Notes: generated by a model from the letters alone, not told the origin. Positions 16,634-24,647 are shown, counted from the stretch's first letter. The stretch is DNA of 36,206 nucleotides from Streptomyces sp. 150FB (GCF_000818195.1 NZ_JTHL01000001.1:8503146-8539351), one strand, 5' to 3'. A program made the numbers and translations.

Positions 16634-17661
16634 AGGCTCGATCCGATCGCGATCCGGGCACGGGCGTTACGGATGCCGGCCCGGAGTTTCTGAAGCGGTG
16701 TGGGAGGTACGGTGCGCAGCGCGCCCCGTGAGTAGTGGCGCTCCACGTAGAACTGGACCACCGACACGACGCTCGTCAGGACGACGTACCAGAAGGTGGC
16801 CACCAGCAGCAGCGGCACGATGTCGCCCGGGTAGGTGCTGCCCAGGCTCTGCACGGTGCCGAAGAGGTCGAGCAGCGAGACGTAGAACACCAGCGACGTG
16901 CTCTTGACCAGGCCGATCAGTTGGTTGACGTACGACGGCACGATGACCCGCAGGGCCTGCGGGAACACGATGCGGCGGAACTGGAACCCGCGCGGCAGCC
17001 CGAGGGCCGAGGCCGCCTCGTGCTGCCCCTGGTCCACGGACAGCACACCGGACCTGACCACCTCGGCCGCGTACGCCGCCTCGTTGAGACTGAGGCCGAC
17101 GACGGCGACGGCCATGTCCGTGGCGAGACGCGACTCGTCGAACTCGAAGAAGGCCGGCCCGAACGGGATTCCCAGGCTCAACGTCCGGTACAGCGCGCTG
17201 AAGTTGTAGAGGAACAGCAGCACGACGATCAGCGGTACGGAGCGCAGCAGCCAGATGTAGACCCACGAGACGGACCGGAGCACCGGATTCGGCGAGAGCC
17301 GCCCGAGCGCGAGGATCACACCGCCGATCAGACCCAACACGGCGCTGACAGCGGCGACTTCCAGGGTGATCACCAGCCCGTCGAGCACCACCGGGCGGAA
17401 GAACCAGTACGAGAACCGGCTCCACTGGTAGAACGGGTTGCTCAGCAGCCCGTGGACGAACTGGGCGACCAGGACCAGGACCACCGCTGTCAGCACCCAG
17501 CGCCACGGGTGGCGCAGCGGCAGCACCCGCTCGGATGCGAGGGCGGGGCTGCGCGGCTGGTCGGTCGGGACGGCGTCCGAACCGGCCGGAGGCTGTCCGG
17601 GCGGGACGGGAGAGGAGCCGGCGGTGACCGGCTCGTCCGGGGGCGCGGACGTCTCTGGCAT
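16630..17661 (-). CDS. Amino-acid ABC transporter permease (HisM type)
   Basis: A 343-residue permease. A Pro-rich cytosolic tail of about 50 residues comes first, then about five or six membrane helices, including WVLTAVVLVLVAQFVHGLL and LVITLEVAAVSAVLGLIGG. The permease loop EAASALGLPRGFQFRRIVFPQAL is the EAA-type contact with the ATPase. The ATG at 17661 has TGGAG upstream; the frame is open further but codes for low-complexity sequence. It is the first gene of a five-gene minus-strand operon. A single permease suggests a homodimer. Confidence 0.92.
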   Translation of the reverse strand: MPETSAPPDEPVTAGSSPVPPGQPPAGSDAVPTDQPRSPALASERVLPLRHPWRWVLTAVVLVLVAQFVHGLLSNPFYQWSRFSYWFFRPVVLDGLVITLEVAAVSAVLGLIGGVILALGRLSPNPVLRSVSWVYIWLLRSVPLIVVLLFLYNFSALYRTLSLGIPFGPAFFEFDESRLATDMAVAVVGLSLNEAAYAAEVVRSGVLSVDQGQHEAASALGLPRGFQFRRIVFPQALRVIVPSYVNQLIGLVKSTSLVFYVSLLDLFGTVQSLGSTYPGDIVPLLLVATFWYVVLTSVVSVVQFYVERHYSRGALRTVPPTPLQKLRAGIRNARARIAIGSSL

Positions 17662-17869
17662 GGGTACTCCAGCGATCGGGAGGTGGCCGGACGGCGGGGG
17701 ACGACGCGGTCGGGCTGAGTCGGAAACCCCCGGCGGGGACCGGGAGTTCGGCGGTACGGAAGAGGCCGTACGGGAGGGGGCGGGGCGGATTCTGTCCGGG
17801 CGGTCAGCGGCGGCGGGACGGGGCGCCGACGGAGGGCCCGCCGGTACACGAGCAGGAGGGGTGGACCTC

Positions 17870-17941
17870 GGGAGACGCCGCACGCGCGGGAGACGCCGCA
17901 CGCTGGGGAGACGCCGTACGCGCGGAGGCGCCGTGCGGCGC
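17870..17941. repeat. Tandem 18-bp repeat (GGGAGACGCCGCACGCGC), three copies plus a degenerate fourth
   Basis: Copies lie at 17870-17887, 17888-17905 and 17906-17923, differing at one or two bases. The region 17924-17941 is a decayed fourth copy. Being a multiple of three, the unit gives six-residue repeats (ACGVSR-like) on the minus strand, but the surrounding frame does not look like a gene. Confidence 0.85.
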
Positions 17942-17962
17942 TGCGGCCGGCACGGCGGAGCA

Positions 17963-18025
17963 AAGGCGCAGGACGGTTGCCGTCCCCTCCGATGTGCTCT
18001 CCACGCTGATCACCCCGTTGACTCC
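17963..18025 (-). pseudogene. Possible remnant of a histidine-kinase-type ATPase C-terminus
   Basis: Read on the minus strand this gives GVNGVISVESTSEGTATVLRL, close to the common end of HATPase domains (HGGxIxVES..GxGTxxxLRL). No N, F or G boxes are seen upstream in any frame, and no ribosome-binding site. It could be a decayed fragment or chance similarity. Confidence 0.2.
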
Positions 18026-18127
18026 GGCTCTCTCTGCCGCACAGGCGCCCCGCCTGGGACGCGCTCGGCGAAACGGGCGGCACACGAGAGTCGTGACCGC
18101 CGGACCGGCGCGGGATCACCGCGCCGA

Positions 18128-18177
18128 TCCGGCGTCAGTAACCCATGCGGAGAAGCCGGCGTCAACAAGCCGGCGTG
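18128..18177. repeat. Three direct CCGGCGT(CA/GA) repeats
   Basis: CCGGCGTCA occurs at 18128-18136 and 18155-18163, and CCGGCGTGA at 18169-18177. The last two share AAGCCGGCGT at a 14-bp interval. They may be a regulator site for the transporter operon or just GC-rich chance. Confidence 0.35.
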
Positions 18178-18472
18178 ACGTGTGAACGGGGCTCTGCGGC
18201 AGGGTCACCCGTACCGGATACGAGCGGTCGGCACCGCTCCGAACAGGGGAAACGCTCCCGGGATTCGACCGGGCCGGGACGCCGGCCGCGAGCTGGTGAC
18301 GGCCGTGGCCGCCGTTCATTTCGCGATGCCGTAACACGGCCTTCATGCCCTGTCACACGGCGGAAGCACTGCCTCCGGGAGCAGTTCGAGCCATGCCGCC
18401 GGGATTCCCCTCGCTGACAGGACCGTTGACGGCCTGATTCAAGCCGTGCTATTCACAACTGGAGTCATTCAT

Positions 18473-18484
18473 TGGACTGGACCT
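18473..18484 (+). promoter_or_regulatory. TGGACTGGACCT element upstream of the alginate lyase
   Basis: This 12-mer matches 9 of 12 positions of the TGGTCCAGACCT direct repeat known from Streptomyces chitinase promoters. It lies 35 bp before the alginate lyase ATG, in the promoter zone. Only one copy is seen. Confidence 0.25.
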
Positions 18485-18518
18485 AGTTCACACTCTTGAA
18501 CGCGGAAGGACCCCCCAC

Positions 18519-19307
18519 ATGCGATTCCGCTCCAAACTCCTCGCGATCATCACCACCGCCGGCATCGCCGGATCGCTCAGCCTTCTGGGCGGTACGAGCG
18601 CCAACGCCGGTGTTCTCGCCGACCCGTCGGTCGCGCCCGGCGGCAACTTCAACCTCTCGGTCTGGCAGCTCCAGGAGCCCGTGGGCTCGCCCGGTTCGCC
18701 GACCACCATCTCCTCGTCCCGCCTCCAGGGCGCCAACGGGTTCCAGGACTCGTACTTCTACACCGACACCCGCGACGGCGCGATGACGTTCTGGGCGCCG
18801 GAGAAGGGCGTCACCACGCCGAACTCCAACTACGCCCGCTCCGAGCTGCGTGAGATGAACTCCAACGGCAGCGCGGCGGACTGGTCACTCAGTGGTTCAC
18901 ACAAGTTGAGCGCGACCCTGCGCGTCGTGTCGGTGACGTCGAACGTCTGCGTGGGACAGATCCACCTCGGCTCGGGCGGTTCGTCCACCAAGCCGCTGGT
19001 GGAGCTGTACTACCGGTCGAGCGGCGACATCGTCGTCGGTACGGAGGACTCGCCGTCGGGCGGCCAGACCCTCCACACGGTGGGGCACGTCTCGATCGGC
19101 AAGACGTGGAGCTACACGATCGCTGTCTCCGGCGGGCACACGATCGACCTGACGGTCAACGGGAGCACGACGCACTACGCGATCCCGTCGTCGTTCAACC
19201 CGTACAAGCAGTACTTCAAGGCCGGTTCGTACAACCAGTCGTCGTCCAACAGCACGACCAACGGTGCCAAGGTCGGCTTCTACGGGCTGACCGTCTCGCA
19301 TAGCTGA
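18519..19307 (+). CDS. Secreted alginate lyase, polysaccharide lyase family 7
   Basis: A 262-residue secreted enzyme. A signal peptide (MRFRSKLL, hydrophobic core, SANA cleavage near residue 30) is followed by a single PL7 jelly-roll domain. The three PL7 blocks are complete: RSELR (107-111), QIH (147-149) and YFKAGSYNQ (232-240, catalytic Tyr238). PL7 enzymes cut alginate by beta-elimination; those with QIH rather than QVH usually prefer guluronate-containing stretches. No carbohydrate-binding module is attached. GGAAGGA lies 8 bases before the ATG, and a strong terminator follows, so it is monocistronic. Confidence 0.95.
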   Translation: MRFRSKLLAIITTAGIAGSLSLLGGTSANAGVLADPSVAPGGNFNLSVWQLQEPVGSPGSPTTISSSRLQGANGFQDSYFYTDTRDGAMTFWAPEKGVTTPNSNYARSELREMNSNGSAADWSLSGSHKLSATLRVVSVTSNVCVGQIHLGSGGSSTKPLVELYYRSSGDIVVGTEDSPSGGQTLHTVGHVSIGKTWSYTIAVSGGHTIDLTVNGSTTHYAIPSSFNPYKQYFKAGSYNQSSSNSTTNGAKVGFYGLTVSHS

Positions 19308-19312
19308 GCGAT

Positions 19313-19380
19313 CCTCGGCAGAGCAGGGGAACGGTCCGGCGCGCCGCACTCGGCGCCGGGCCGTTCCGTCTCCGCCGAGG
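19313..19380. terminator. Strong bidirectional stem-loop terminator
   Basis: GGAACGG-T-CCGGCGC (19328-19342) pairs with GCGCCGG-G-CCGTTCC (19353-19367), a 15-bp stem with one G-T wobble and a 10-base loop. Outer arms CCTCGGC (19313-19319) and GCCGAGG (19374-19380) extend it. It separates the convergent alginate lyase and Na+/H+ antiporter genes. Confidence 0.88.
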
Positions 19381-19412
19381 CCGGGGCCGGTGCCGGGCCG
19401 GTGCGGCACGGC

Positions 19413-21077
19413 TCACCCGCGATCGGGGCCCAGTTCGTCCTCGTCATCCCCGCCGTCCCGGTCGGACGGGTCGTCCCCCTCGCCGTCATCCGGCCCGTCG
19501 TCCGCCGCGTCCGGCAGCGGCGCCGTCGCGCGCAGTTCCAGCCGTACCTCCTCCGAGTCCAGGGTCTCCTGCACCCGGCGCAGCACGGCGTCATCGATGC
19601 GGTGGGCGTCGCGCATGTCCACCAGGGCGTTGCGTTTCGCGACGAGAAGTGCCTTGCGGAGACTGTGTTCCGCCTCCTGGAGCGGCCGGTTGGACGTGGT
19701 CAGGCTCTCGGCGTGATCATGCAGTTCCTGCGCGAGACGGTCGGCGACCAGGTCGGGGGCGCCGAGGCGGGCCGCGTGATCCGGAAGCGCGTCGAGCGCG
19801 CGGCTCACCACCTCCCGGCGTGCGAGCAGTTCCTCCTCGTCCTCCGCCGGATCGGCGGGCAGCTTCGACCAGCGGATGACGGCGGGCAGTGTCTGCCCCT
19901 GGAGGAGCAGGGTCACCACGATGACCACCGCGGTGACGAACACGATGACATCGTGGTCGGGCAGCCGCGCTCCTTTGTGCGTGACTGTGGGGACGGCCAG
20001 AGCCGCGGCCAGCGAGACCGCTCCGCGTACCCCGCCCCACGCCCCCGGCATCCGCTGCCGGAAGCCGATCCGGCGCGCCCGCTGCTGCGGGCGCCGGTCC
20101 AGGACCCTGATCACGTAGGGCGTGGTGTGAATGAAGACCATTCTGGTGAGGATCACCACCACGCTGACCACACCGGCCAGCTTCGCTGCCTCGCGCAGTC
20201 CCAGCGACGTCAGATCGCGCACGACGCCGGGCAGTTGGATGCCGACCAGGACGAACAGCGAGGCGTTGAGGAGGAAGGTCGTCACGTTCCAGAACGCCAG
20301 CACCCGGATCCGGGTGCCGGCCCGCATCAGCAGCGGGCTGGCCCTGCTGAGAATCAGACCGCACACCACCACGGCCAGGACGCCGGAGACACCTGCCAGT
20401 TCGGCGGGGAGGTAGACGGCGAAGGGGGTGAGAACGCTGAGACCGCTCTCGACGGCGGTGTCACGCAGCCCCTTGCGTACGAGGACGACCAGCAGCGCCC
20501 CCGCCGCTCCGATCGCGATCCCTCCGGCGTAGCTCAGCGCGAACCGGCCCACGGTGTCGGCCCACTCGAAACCATGACGGCCGACGGCGAGGTCCACCGC
20601 GAGGGCGAACACGACAAGTGCCGTGCCGTCATTGATGAGGCTCTCGGCCTTCATCGTGGTGAGGGCCCTGCGGGGCATGCCCTTCGCGACGCTCGCGACC
20701 GCTGTCGCGTCGGTGGGCGCGAGGACCGCGCCGAGTACGAACGCCATCGGCCAGGTGAGACCGAAACCGTGGGCGGTGGCCGCCACGGTCACCGCGGTGG
20801 TCAGCACCAGCCCCACGGACAGCAGGACGATCACCCGCAGATTCTCCCGGATCTGCTGGAGCGAGATGTTCAGGCTCTCGGCGTAGAGCAGCGGCGGAAG
20901 GAAGATCAGCAGCACGACGTCGGCGGTCAGCCGGAACGAATCGAAGGCCGGTGCCAGGCCGATGAGCCCGCCACCCACCAGGAGCAGGACCGGTTCGCTC
21001 ACCCTCAGCCTGCGTGCGGCCCAGGTGAGAGCCAGTACGGCGGTCAGCACCACCACGACGACTTCGAGACCGGTCAC
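19413..21077 (-). CDS. CPA1-family Na+/H+ antiporter
   Basis: A 554-residue antiporter. About 12 membrane helices cover residues 1-395, with the ion-binding motifs APTDATAV (about 121-128), ESLINDGTALV (about 145-155) and WGGVRGAVSLAAALAVP. A cytosolic tail of about 150 residues follows, with helical segments and a very acidic end (DDGPDDGEGDDPSDRDGGDDEDELG). It exchanges Na+ or K+ for H+ to control pH and salt. The start is GTG at 21077. The acidic tail could be a pH- or cation-sensing part, but this is inference. Confidence 0.93.
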   Translation of the reverse strand: MTGLEVVVVVLTAVLALTWAARRLRVSEPVLLLVGGGLIGLAPAFDSFRLTADVVLLIFLPPLLYAESLNISLQQIRENLRVIVLLSVGLVLTTAVTVAATAHGFGLTWPMAFVLGAVLAPTDATAVASVAKGMPRRALTTMKAESLINDGTALVVFALAVDLAVGRHGFEWADTVGRFALSYAGGIAIGAAGALLVVLVRKGLRDTAVESGLSVLTPFAVYLPAELAGVSGVLAVVVCGLILSRASPLLMRAGTRIRVLAFWNVTTFLLNASLFVLVGIQLPGVVRDLTSLGLREAAKLAGVVSVVVILTRMVFIHTTPYVIRVLDRRPQQRARRIGFRQRMPGAWGGVRGAVSLAAALAVPTVTHKGARLPDHDVIVFVTAVVIVVTLLLQGQTLPAVIRWSKLPADPAEDEEELLARREVVSRALDALPDHAARLGAPDLVADRLAQELHDHAESLTTSNRPLQEAEHSLRKALLVAKRNALVDMRDAHRIDDAVLRRVQETLDSEEVRLELRATAPLPDAADDGPDDGEGDDPSDRDGGDDEDELGPDRG

Positions 21078-21197
21078 GGCGCAAATATCTCACTGCCGCA
21101 GGGGCCGGAGGCTGCTCCCACTTCGGCCGTTCGACGACGGAACCGCCGAGGTCACCCCGATGACGAAGGGCCGGGCTCCCCGTCGTGCTCGCCCGTG

Positions 21198-21225
21198 CGG
21201 CGGGGTGTGAGCGGCGGGGTGTGAG
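21198..21225. repeat. Perfect 14-bp tandem duplication (CGGCGGGGTGTGAG)
   Basis: Two identical adjacent copies at 21198-21211 and 21212-21225, in the non-coding region upstream of the antiporter gene. Probably a slippage product. Confidence 0.9.
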
Positions 21226-21273
21226 ACGGGAGGGGCGGACGGGTATTCACGTGTTGGCCCTCCTCTGTTCATC

Positions 21274-21309
21274 GTCTACAGTCCGTAGAAGGTCTACAGG
21301 CTTGTAGAC
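21274..21309. promoter_or_regulatory. Operator-like GTCTACA inverted and direct repeats
   Basis: GTCTACA-GGCT-TGTAGAC (21292-21309) is a perfect inverted repeat. A second GTCTACA starts exactly 18 bp earlier (21274), followed by an imperfect partner CGTAGAA (21284-21290). TACA/TGTA symmetry recalls BlaI/CopY-type operators. It lies between the divergent antiporter and PAP2 genes, 120 bp from the PAP2 start. Confidence 0.6.
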
Positions 21310-21428
21310 GTAGATTCGTCGCGCGAAGGGGCGGCGCGCCCGTCCGGCTCACCCCGTCCAGCTCGCCCCGTCCGCTCCTCTCGCGCGGCCGGTCATGACC
21401 CATATGTACTCATCTGTGAGGGATCTCT

Positions 21429-22148
21429 TTGACCGGTCACACCACAGTCCAGTTGGCCTACGACGGCTCGGGCATCGACGGCTCCCTGTTCACCGCGCTC
21501 ACCGGTTTCGCGCGCGACACCGCCTGGCTCAACGCTCCGATGGAGCTGTGGACCAACGCGGGCCTGGGGGTGTTCGCCGTACTCATGATCATCGGCTGGT
21601 GGCGGGCCCGCGCCCGGGGCCCCCGCGCGATGACACTCGCGCTGGCCGCTCCGCTCTGCGTACTGGTGGCGTTCGCCGTCACGGAGGTGGTCAAACAACT
21701 GGTCGCCGAGGTGCGCCCCTGCTACTCGCTGCCGCACGCCTACTTCGTCGACGTCTGCCCCGTGCGCGGCGACTACGCCTTCCCCAGCGGCCACGAGACC
21801 GTGGCGGCGGCGACCGTCGCCGCGCTGTTCCTCCTCGACCGCCGCCTGAGCGCGGTCGGGGCCCTCTTCGCCCTGCTGGAGGGCTTCAGCCGCGTCTATG
21901 TCGGTGCCCACTACCCGCATGACGTCGTGGGCTCCGTGGTCGTCGCCCTTCCGGTGGCGTACGGGGCCGGCCTGGCCCTCGGGCGGGTCGCCGTCCCGCT
22001 GGTGACGCGGCTGAGCACCGGCGTACTGCGACCGGCACTGGTCGCCGCCGGTGCCGCGCCCGCCGGGACCCGGCCTTCCGTACTGGCGGCGCAGGCGGTG
22101 GAGTCCGTCCACGACACAGCGGCGGGCAGCTCGCGGACCGACGGGTGA
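21429..22148 (+). CDS. PAP2-family membrane phosphatase
   Basis: A 239-residue integral membrane phosphatase. The three acid-phosphatase motifs are complete: K89 with RP at 96-97 (KQLVAEVRP), PSGH (119-122) and SRVYVGAHYPHD (154-165). About five helices are seen. Members remove phosphate from lipid phosphates such as undecaprenyl pyrophosphate or phosphatidic acid at the outer membrane face. The start is TTG at 21429 with GAGGGA upstream. Convergent with the MFS gene. Confidence 0.9.
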   Translation: MTGHTTVQLAYDGSGIDGSLFTALTGFARDTAWLNAPMELWTNAGLGVFAVLMIIGWWRARARGPRAMTLALAAPLCVLVAFAVTEVVKQLVAEVRPCYSLPHAYFVDVCPVRGDYAFPSGHETVAAATVAALFLLDRRLSAVGALFALLEGFSRVYVGAHYPHDVVGSVVVALPVAYGAGLALGRVAVPLVTRLSTGVLRPALVAAGAAPAGTRPSVLAAQAVESVHDTAAGSSRTDG

Positions 22149-22190
22149 GCGAGGCTACGCGGACGGGCCGGGACCGGGTCCGGGTACCGG

Positions 22191-23657
22191 TCATTCCCCG
22201 TGGATCGGCGGTGCGTCCTTCGGCTCGGGCACGGAGGAGGCCGAGGGCGACCTCAACTGCCGGTCGGCGAGGGTCATCAGGAGCACGACCACGCTGACGC
22301 CCATGAGGATCAGGGCGATGGTGTGCAGCCCGCCGTCGGTGACATGGTTCTTGAAGACGATGCCGGTGAGCGTCGACGAACCGATCGAGCCGAAGTAGAC
22401 GAACGTCCGGAACAGGCCCGAGGCCGTACCCACCTGGTCGGGTGGCGCCTGGGAGTACAGCGCGGTCTGGTTGGCGCTGTTGGTCGCGCCCAGCGTGAGG
22501 CCAAAGATCAGGGTCACGCCGAGAATCAGCACCACGGGGGAGTGCGAGGTCAGGAACAGCAGCCCGGTCGACGCGGCGAGCATGCACAGCACGCCCACGA
22601 CCAGCGGGCCCCTGACCAGGTTGCGTGACGACACCGGCCTGGTCACCACGGCCGCCACCGCGCCCATCGGCAGGATCAGCAGCCCCGCCGCCTCGGCGGA
22701 GTAGCCCCTGCCCTCCTGGAGCCACTGCGTCACCCCGTACAGCACGGTGTAGACGCCGAGGAGGGTGAGTGCGGTGCGGATGTACGTACGGCTGAGCGCC
22801 ATGTTGCGGACCAACTGCCGTACGTCGAAGAACGGCGTCGGTACCCGCAGCTCCCACCGGACCAGCGCGGCGCCGATCACGGCCGCGACGACGAGCGCCG
22901 TCCAGTTCGCCTCGGGCAGTCCCAGCAGGAATACCAGCAGGGCGCACAGGGAGCCGCCGAAGCCGACGATGCCCACGACATCGATACGGGCGGCCACCTC
23001 GCGCGGCGATCTGCGTACCCACGCGGTGTCGCGCGGAATCCACAGCAGCGCCATCGCCAGCGTGGCGAGCGCGAAGGGGATGTTGATGAAGAAGGCGCTG
23101 CGCCAGCCGAACGCGCCGATCAGCAGCCCGCCGATCGGCGGCCCCACGGCGGCGGTCACCGTCCCCGCGATGGACAGCCCGCCCAGCACACCGCCGGGCG
23201 GCGCGTCCATCCCCGCCCAGGTGGCGCGGCGACGGATCATCAGCATGGCCGACGGGTAGCCGGCCGAGGTCCCGATGCCGATCAGGACCCGGGCGACGAT
23301 CAGCGTGGTCAGGTTCTGGGCCAGGCCGCCGACGATGCCGCCGAGCAGGACGACGAGGACACCGGTCACGAAGACCCGGCGCGGCCCGAACTCCTCGGAG
23401 AGTTTGCCGGCGGTCGGCTGTGCGACCGCGCTGGCCAGGTAGAGGGCGGCCACGAGGACCGCCGTACGCCCCACCGGCACATGGAGCGAGTGGGCGATCG
23501 GTACGAGGGCCGTGGCGATCAGGGAGCTGTTGATCGGGTTGAGCGCGGCTCCCATGTAGAGGGGGGAGACGAAGCGCCAGGCGAACGCGTCGGCCCGGCC
23601 CACCGTGCCGCGCCGGGCGCCGCTGTCCTTGTCGCCCTCACCTCGGGGGGCGGTCAT
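22191..23657 (-). CDS. MFS multidrug exporter, DHA2 (EmrB/QacA) type
   Basis: A 488-residue transporter with about 14 hydrophobic segments. It has the loop motif GKLSEEFGPRRVF, the antiporter helix motif ending GPPIGGLLIGAFGWRSAFFINIPFA, and NPINSSLIATALVPIA in helix 1. It probably exports a drug or metabolite in exchange for protons. Its ATG overlaps the MarR stop as ATGA (23654-23657), so it is translated with, and probably repressed by, that MarR protein. Confidence 0.92.
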   Translation of the reverse strand: MTAPRGEGDKDSGARRGTVGRADAFAWRFVSPLYMGAALNPINSSLIATALVPIAHSLHVPVGRTAVLVAALYLASAVAQPTAGKLSEEFGPRRVFVTGVLVVLLGGIVGGLAQNLTTLIVARVLIGIGTSAGYPSAMLMIRRRATWAGMDAPPGGVLGGLSIAGTVTAAVGPPIGGLLIGAFGWRSAFFINIPFALATLAMALLWIPRDTAWVRRSPREVAARIDVVGIVGFGGSLCALLVFLLGLPEANWTALVVAAVIGAALVRWELRVPTPFFDVRQLVRNMALSRTYIRTALTLLGVYTVLYGVTQWLQEGRGYSAEAAGLLILPMGAVAAVVTRPVSSRNLVRGPLVVGVLCMLAASTGLLFLTSHSPVVLILGVTLIFGLTLGATNSANQTALYSQAPPDQVGTASGLFRTFVYFGSIGSSTLTGIVFKNHVTDGGLHTIALILMGVSVVVLLMTLADRQLRSPSASSVPEPKDAPPIHGE

Positions 23658-24127
23658 CGGCCGTCCGCCGGCCTCGGGTCGGCGTCGGCCAGTCGTGCCA
23701 GCAGGTCGACGGCCTTCTCCAGCGCCGCGCGCTCCTCCGGAGCGACGACCGCGTCGATCGCACGCGCCAGCCAGGCCTGACGGGAGGCGAGCATCGAGGC
23801 GAACAGCTCGCGGCCGGCGTCGGTGGCACTGATCAGCACCTTGCGCGCGTCGTTGGTGTCCCGTTCGCCGCTGACCAGTCCGGCGGCCTTCAGCGCCGTG
23901 ACGCTCTGCGCGATCGCCTGCTGGCTCACATGCTCGGCCGCCGCCATGGCCGCCGCCGTCGCCGGACCGCCCTCAAGGACCCGCTGGAGGATCGCGAGCT
24001 GCGAGATCGTGAAGCCGCTGGTGGGGACCCCGGCCTCCGCGCGGAGGCGGGACCGCAGGCGCGTCATGGTCACGCTCAGCCGGACGGCGATCTCAGCGGT
24101 TTCGCGATCATCTTCAGGTGCGCTCAT
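23654..24127 (-). CDS. MarR-family transcriptional repressor
   Basis: A 157-residue MarR regulator. The winged helix spans about residues 35-105 (FTISQLAILQRVL, AAAEHVSQQAIAQSVTALKAAGLV, then ERDTNDARKVLISATDAG as the wing), with dimer helices at both ends. ATG 24127 (MSAPEDDRE) fits the family length. It is the first gene of a two-gene operon with the MFS exporter, and a clear 30-bp palindromic operator lies 16 bp upstream of its start, so ligand-relieved self-repression is likely. Confidence 0.92.
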   Translation of the reverse strand: MSAPEDDRETAEIAVRLSVTMTRLRSRLRAEAGVPTSGFTISQLAILQRVLEGGPATAAAMAAAEHVSQQAIAQSVTALKAAGLVSGERDTNDARKVLISATDAGRELFASMLASRQAWLARAIDAVVAPEERAALEKAVDLLARLADADPRPADGR

Positions 24128-24143
24128 AGGACTACCGTAAGTC

Positions 24144-24173
24144 ACACAAGTAAGTTGCGCAAGCTGCTTGTGT
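24144..24173. promoter_or_regulatory. MarR operator, 30-bp palindrome
   Basis: The two 15-base halves, ACACAAGTAAGTTGC and the reverse complement of GCAAGCTGCTTGTGT, agree at 12 of 15 positions. Each half contains its own CAA-N5-TTG site, so two MarR dimers could bind side by side. It overlaps the expected promoter of the MarR-MFS operon. Confidence 0.75.
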
Positions 24174-24261
24174 ATCCGACGGTACTCGTACGTCGGTGTC
24201 CGCCGTCCGGGTGAATTGTTCGGCCGCATCTGACGGGTGCGCGAACGTTTACGATGGCCAG

Positions 24262-24621
24262 ATGAGGCATGCGGTGCACCCCGACATCGACGAGATGAAG
24301 CTCACCGACGTGCTGGCGGCGCTGAGCGACCCGGTGCGCGCCGGGCTCGTACGCGTACTGTCCGACGGGGCGGAGCGCGGGTGGGGAGAGCTGAGGGCGC
24401 CGGTGGCGAAGTCCACCCTCAGCCATCACCTGAAGGTCCTGCGGGCGGCGGGCGTCACCCGTACCCGCGAGGAGGGCACCCGGTGTTTTGTGATCCTCCG
24501 CCGTGACGATCTCGCCGTACGGTTCCCGGGGCTGCTCGACGCGGTACTGGCGGCGGCCGACGCGGAGGACGTCGGCCACCAGGTCGGACTCGCCGTGACC
24601 GCTCCGGCCGGGACCCTCTAG
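24262..24621 (+). CDS. ArsR-family winged-helix regulator
   Basis: A 119-residue regulator with helix LTDVLAALSDPVRAGLVRVL, recognition part KSTLSHHLKVLRAAGV and wing TREEGTRCFVILRRDDL. No metal-binding Cys pair such as ELCVCDL is seen, so it is more likely to sense a non-metal signal. ATG 24262 is chosen, with little room for a ribosome-binding site, so the mRNA may be leaderless; ATG 24295 (MKLTDVL) is possible. It is divergent from MarR and converges on the type III PKS gene with only 26 bp between. Confidence 0.85.
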   Translation: MRHAVHPDIDEMKLTDVLAALSDPVRAGLVRVLSDGAERGWGELRAPVAKSTLSHHLKVLRAAGVTRTREEGTRCFVILRRDDLAVRFPGLLDAVLAAADAEDVGHQVGLAVTAPAGTL

Positions 24622-24647
24622 CGGCGCTCCAACCCCCCAAGCGATCC

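Larger units (their letters stand above)
17662..18518. other. Long intergenic region between the transporter operon and the alginate lyase gene
   Basis: This gap of about 860 bp holds the divergent promoters of the transporter operon and alginate lyase. It contains 18-bp tandem repeats (17870-17941), three CCGGCGT direct repeats (18128-18175) and a minus-strand stretch (17963-18025) that reads like the end of a histidine-kinase ATPase domain but is not part of an intact gene. The open frames here are Arg/Pro/Ala low-complexity and do not look coding. Confidence 0.55.
21078..21428. other. Divergent intergenic region between the antiporter and PAP2 genes
   Basis: This gap of about 350 bp contains a perfect 14-bp tandem duplication (21198-21225) and a cluster of GTCTACA/TGTAGAC repeats (21274-21309). 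No gene is seen. Confidence 0.6.

Noticed and set aside
13370..16693. A plus-strand open frame of over 1,100 codons across the transporter operon
   Set aside because: It is the antisense shadow of GC-rich minus-strand genes with clear catalytic motifs; its product is low-complexity and matches no family.
17490..18119. Minus-strand Arg/Pro-rich open frame upstream of the permease
   Set aside because: Low complexity, no ribosome-binding site, overlaps the permease N-terminus and includes the 18-bp repeats.
22172..22192. GACCGG/CCGGTC stem as a terminator between PAP2 and MFS
   Set aside because: Only 6 bp and it overlaps the MFS stop codon; too weak to call.
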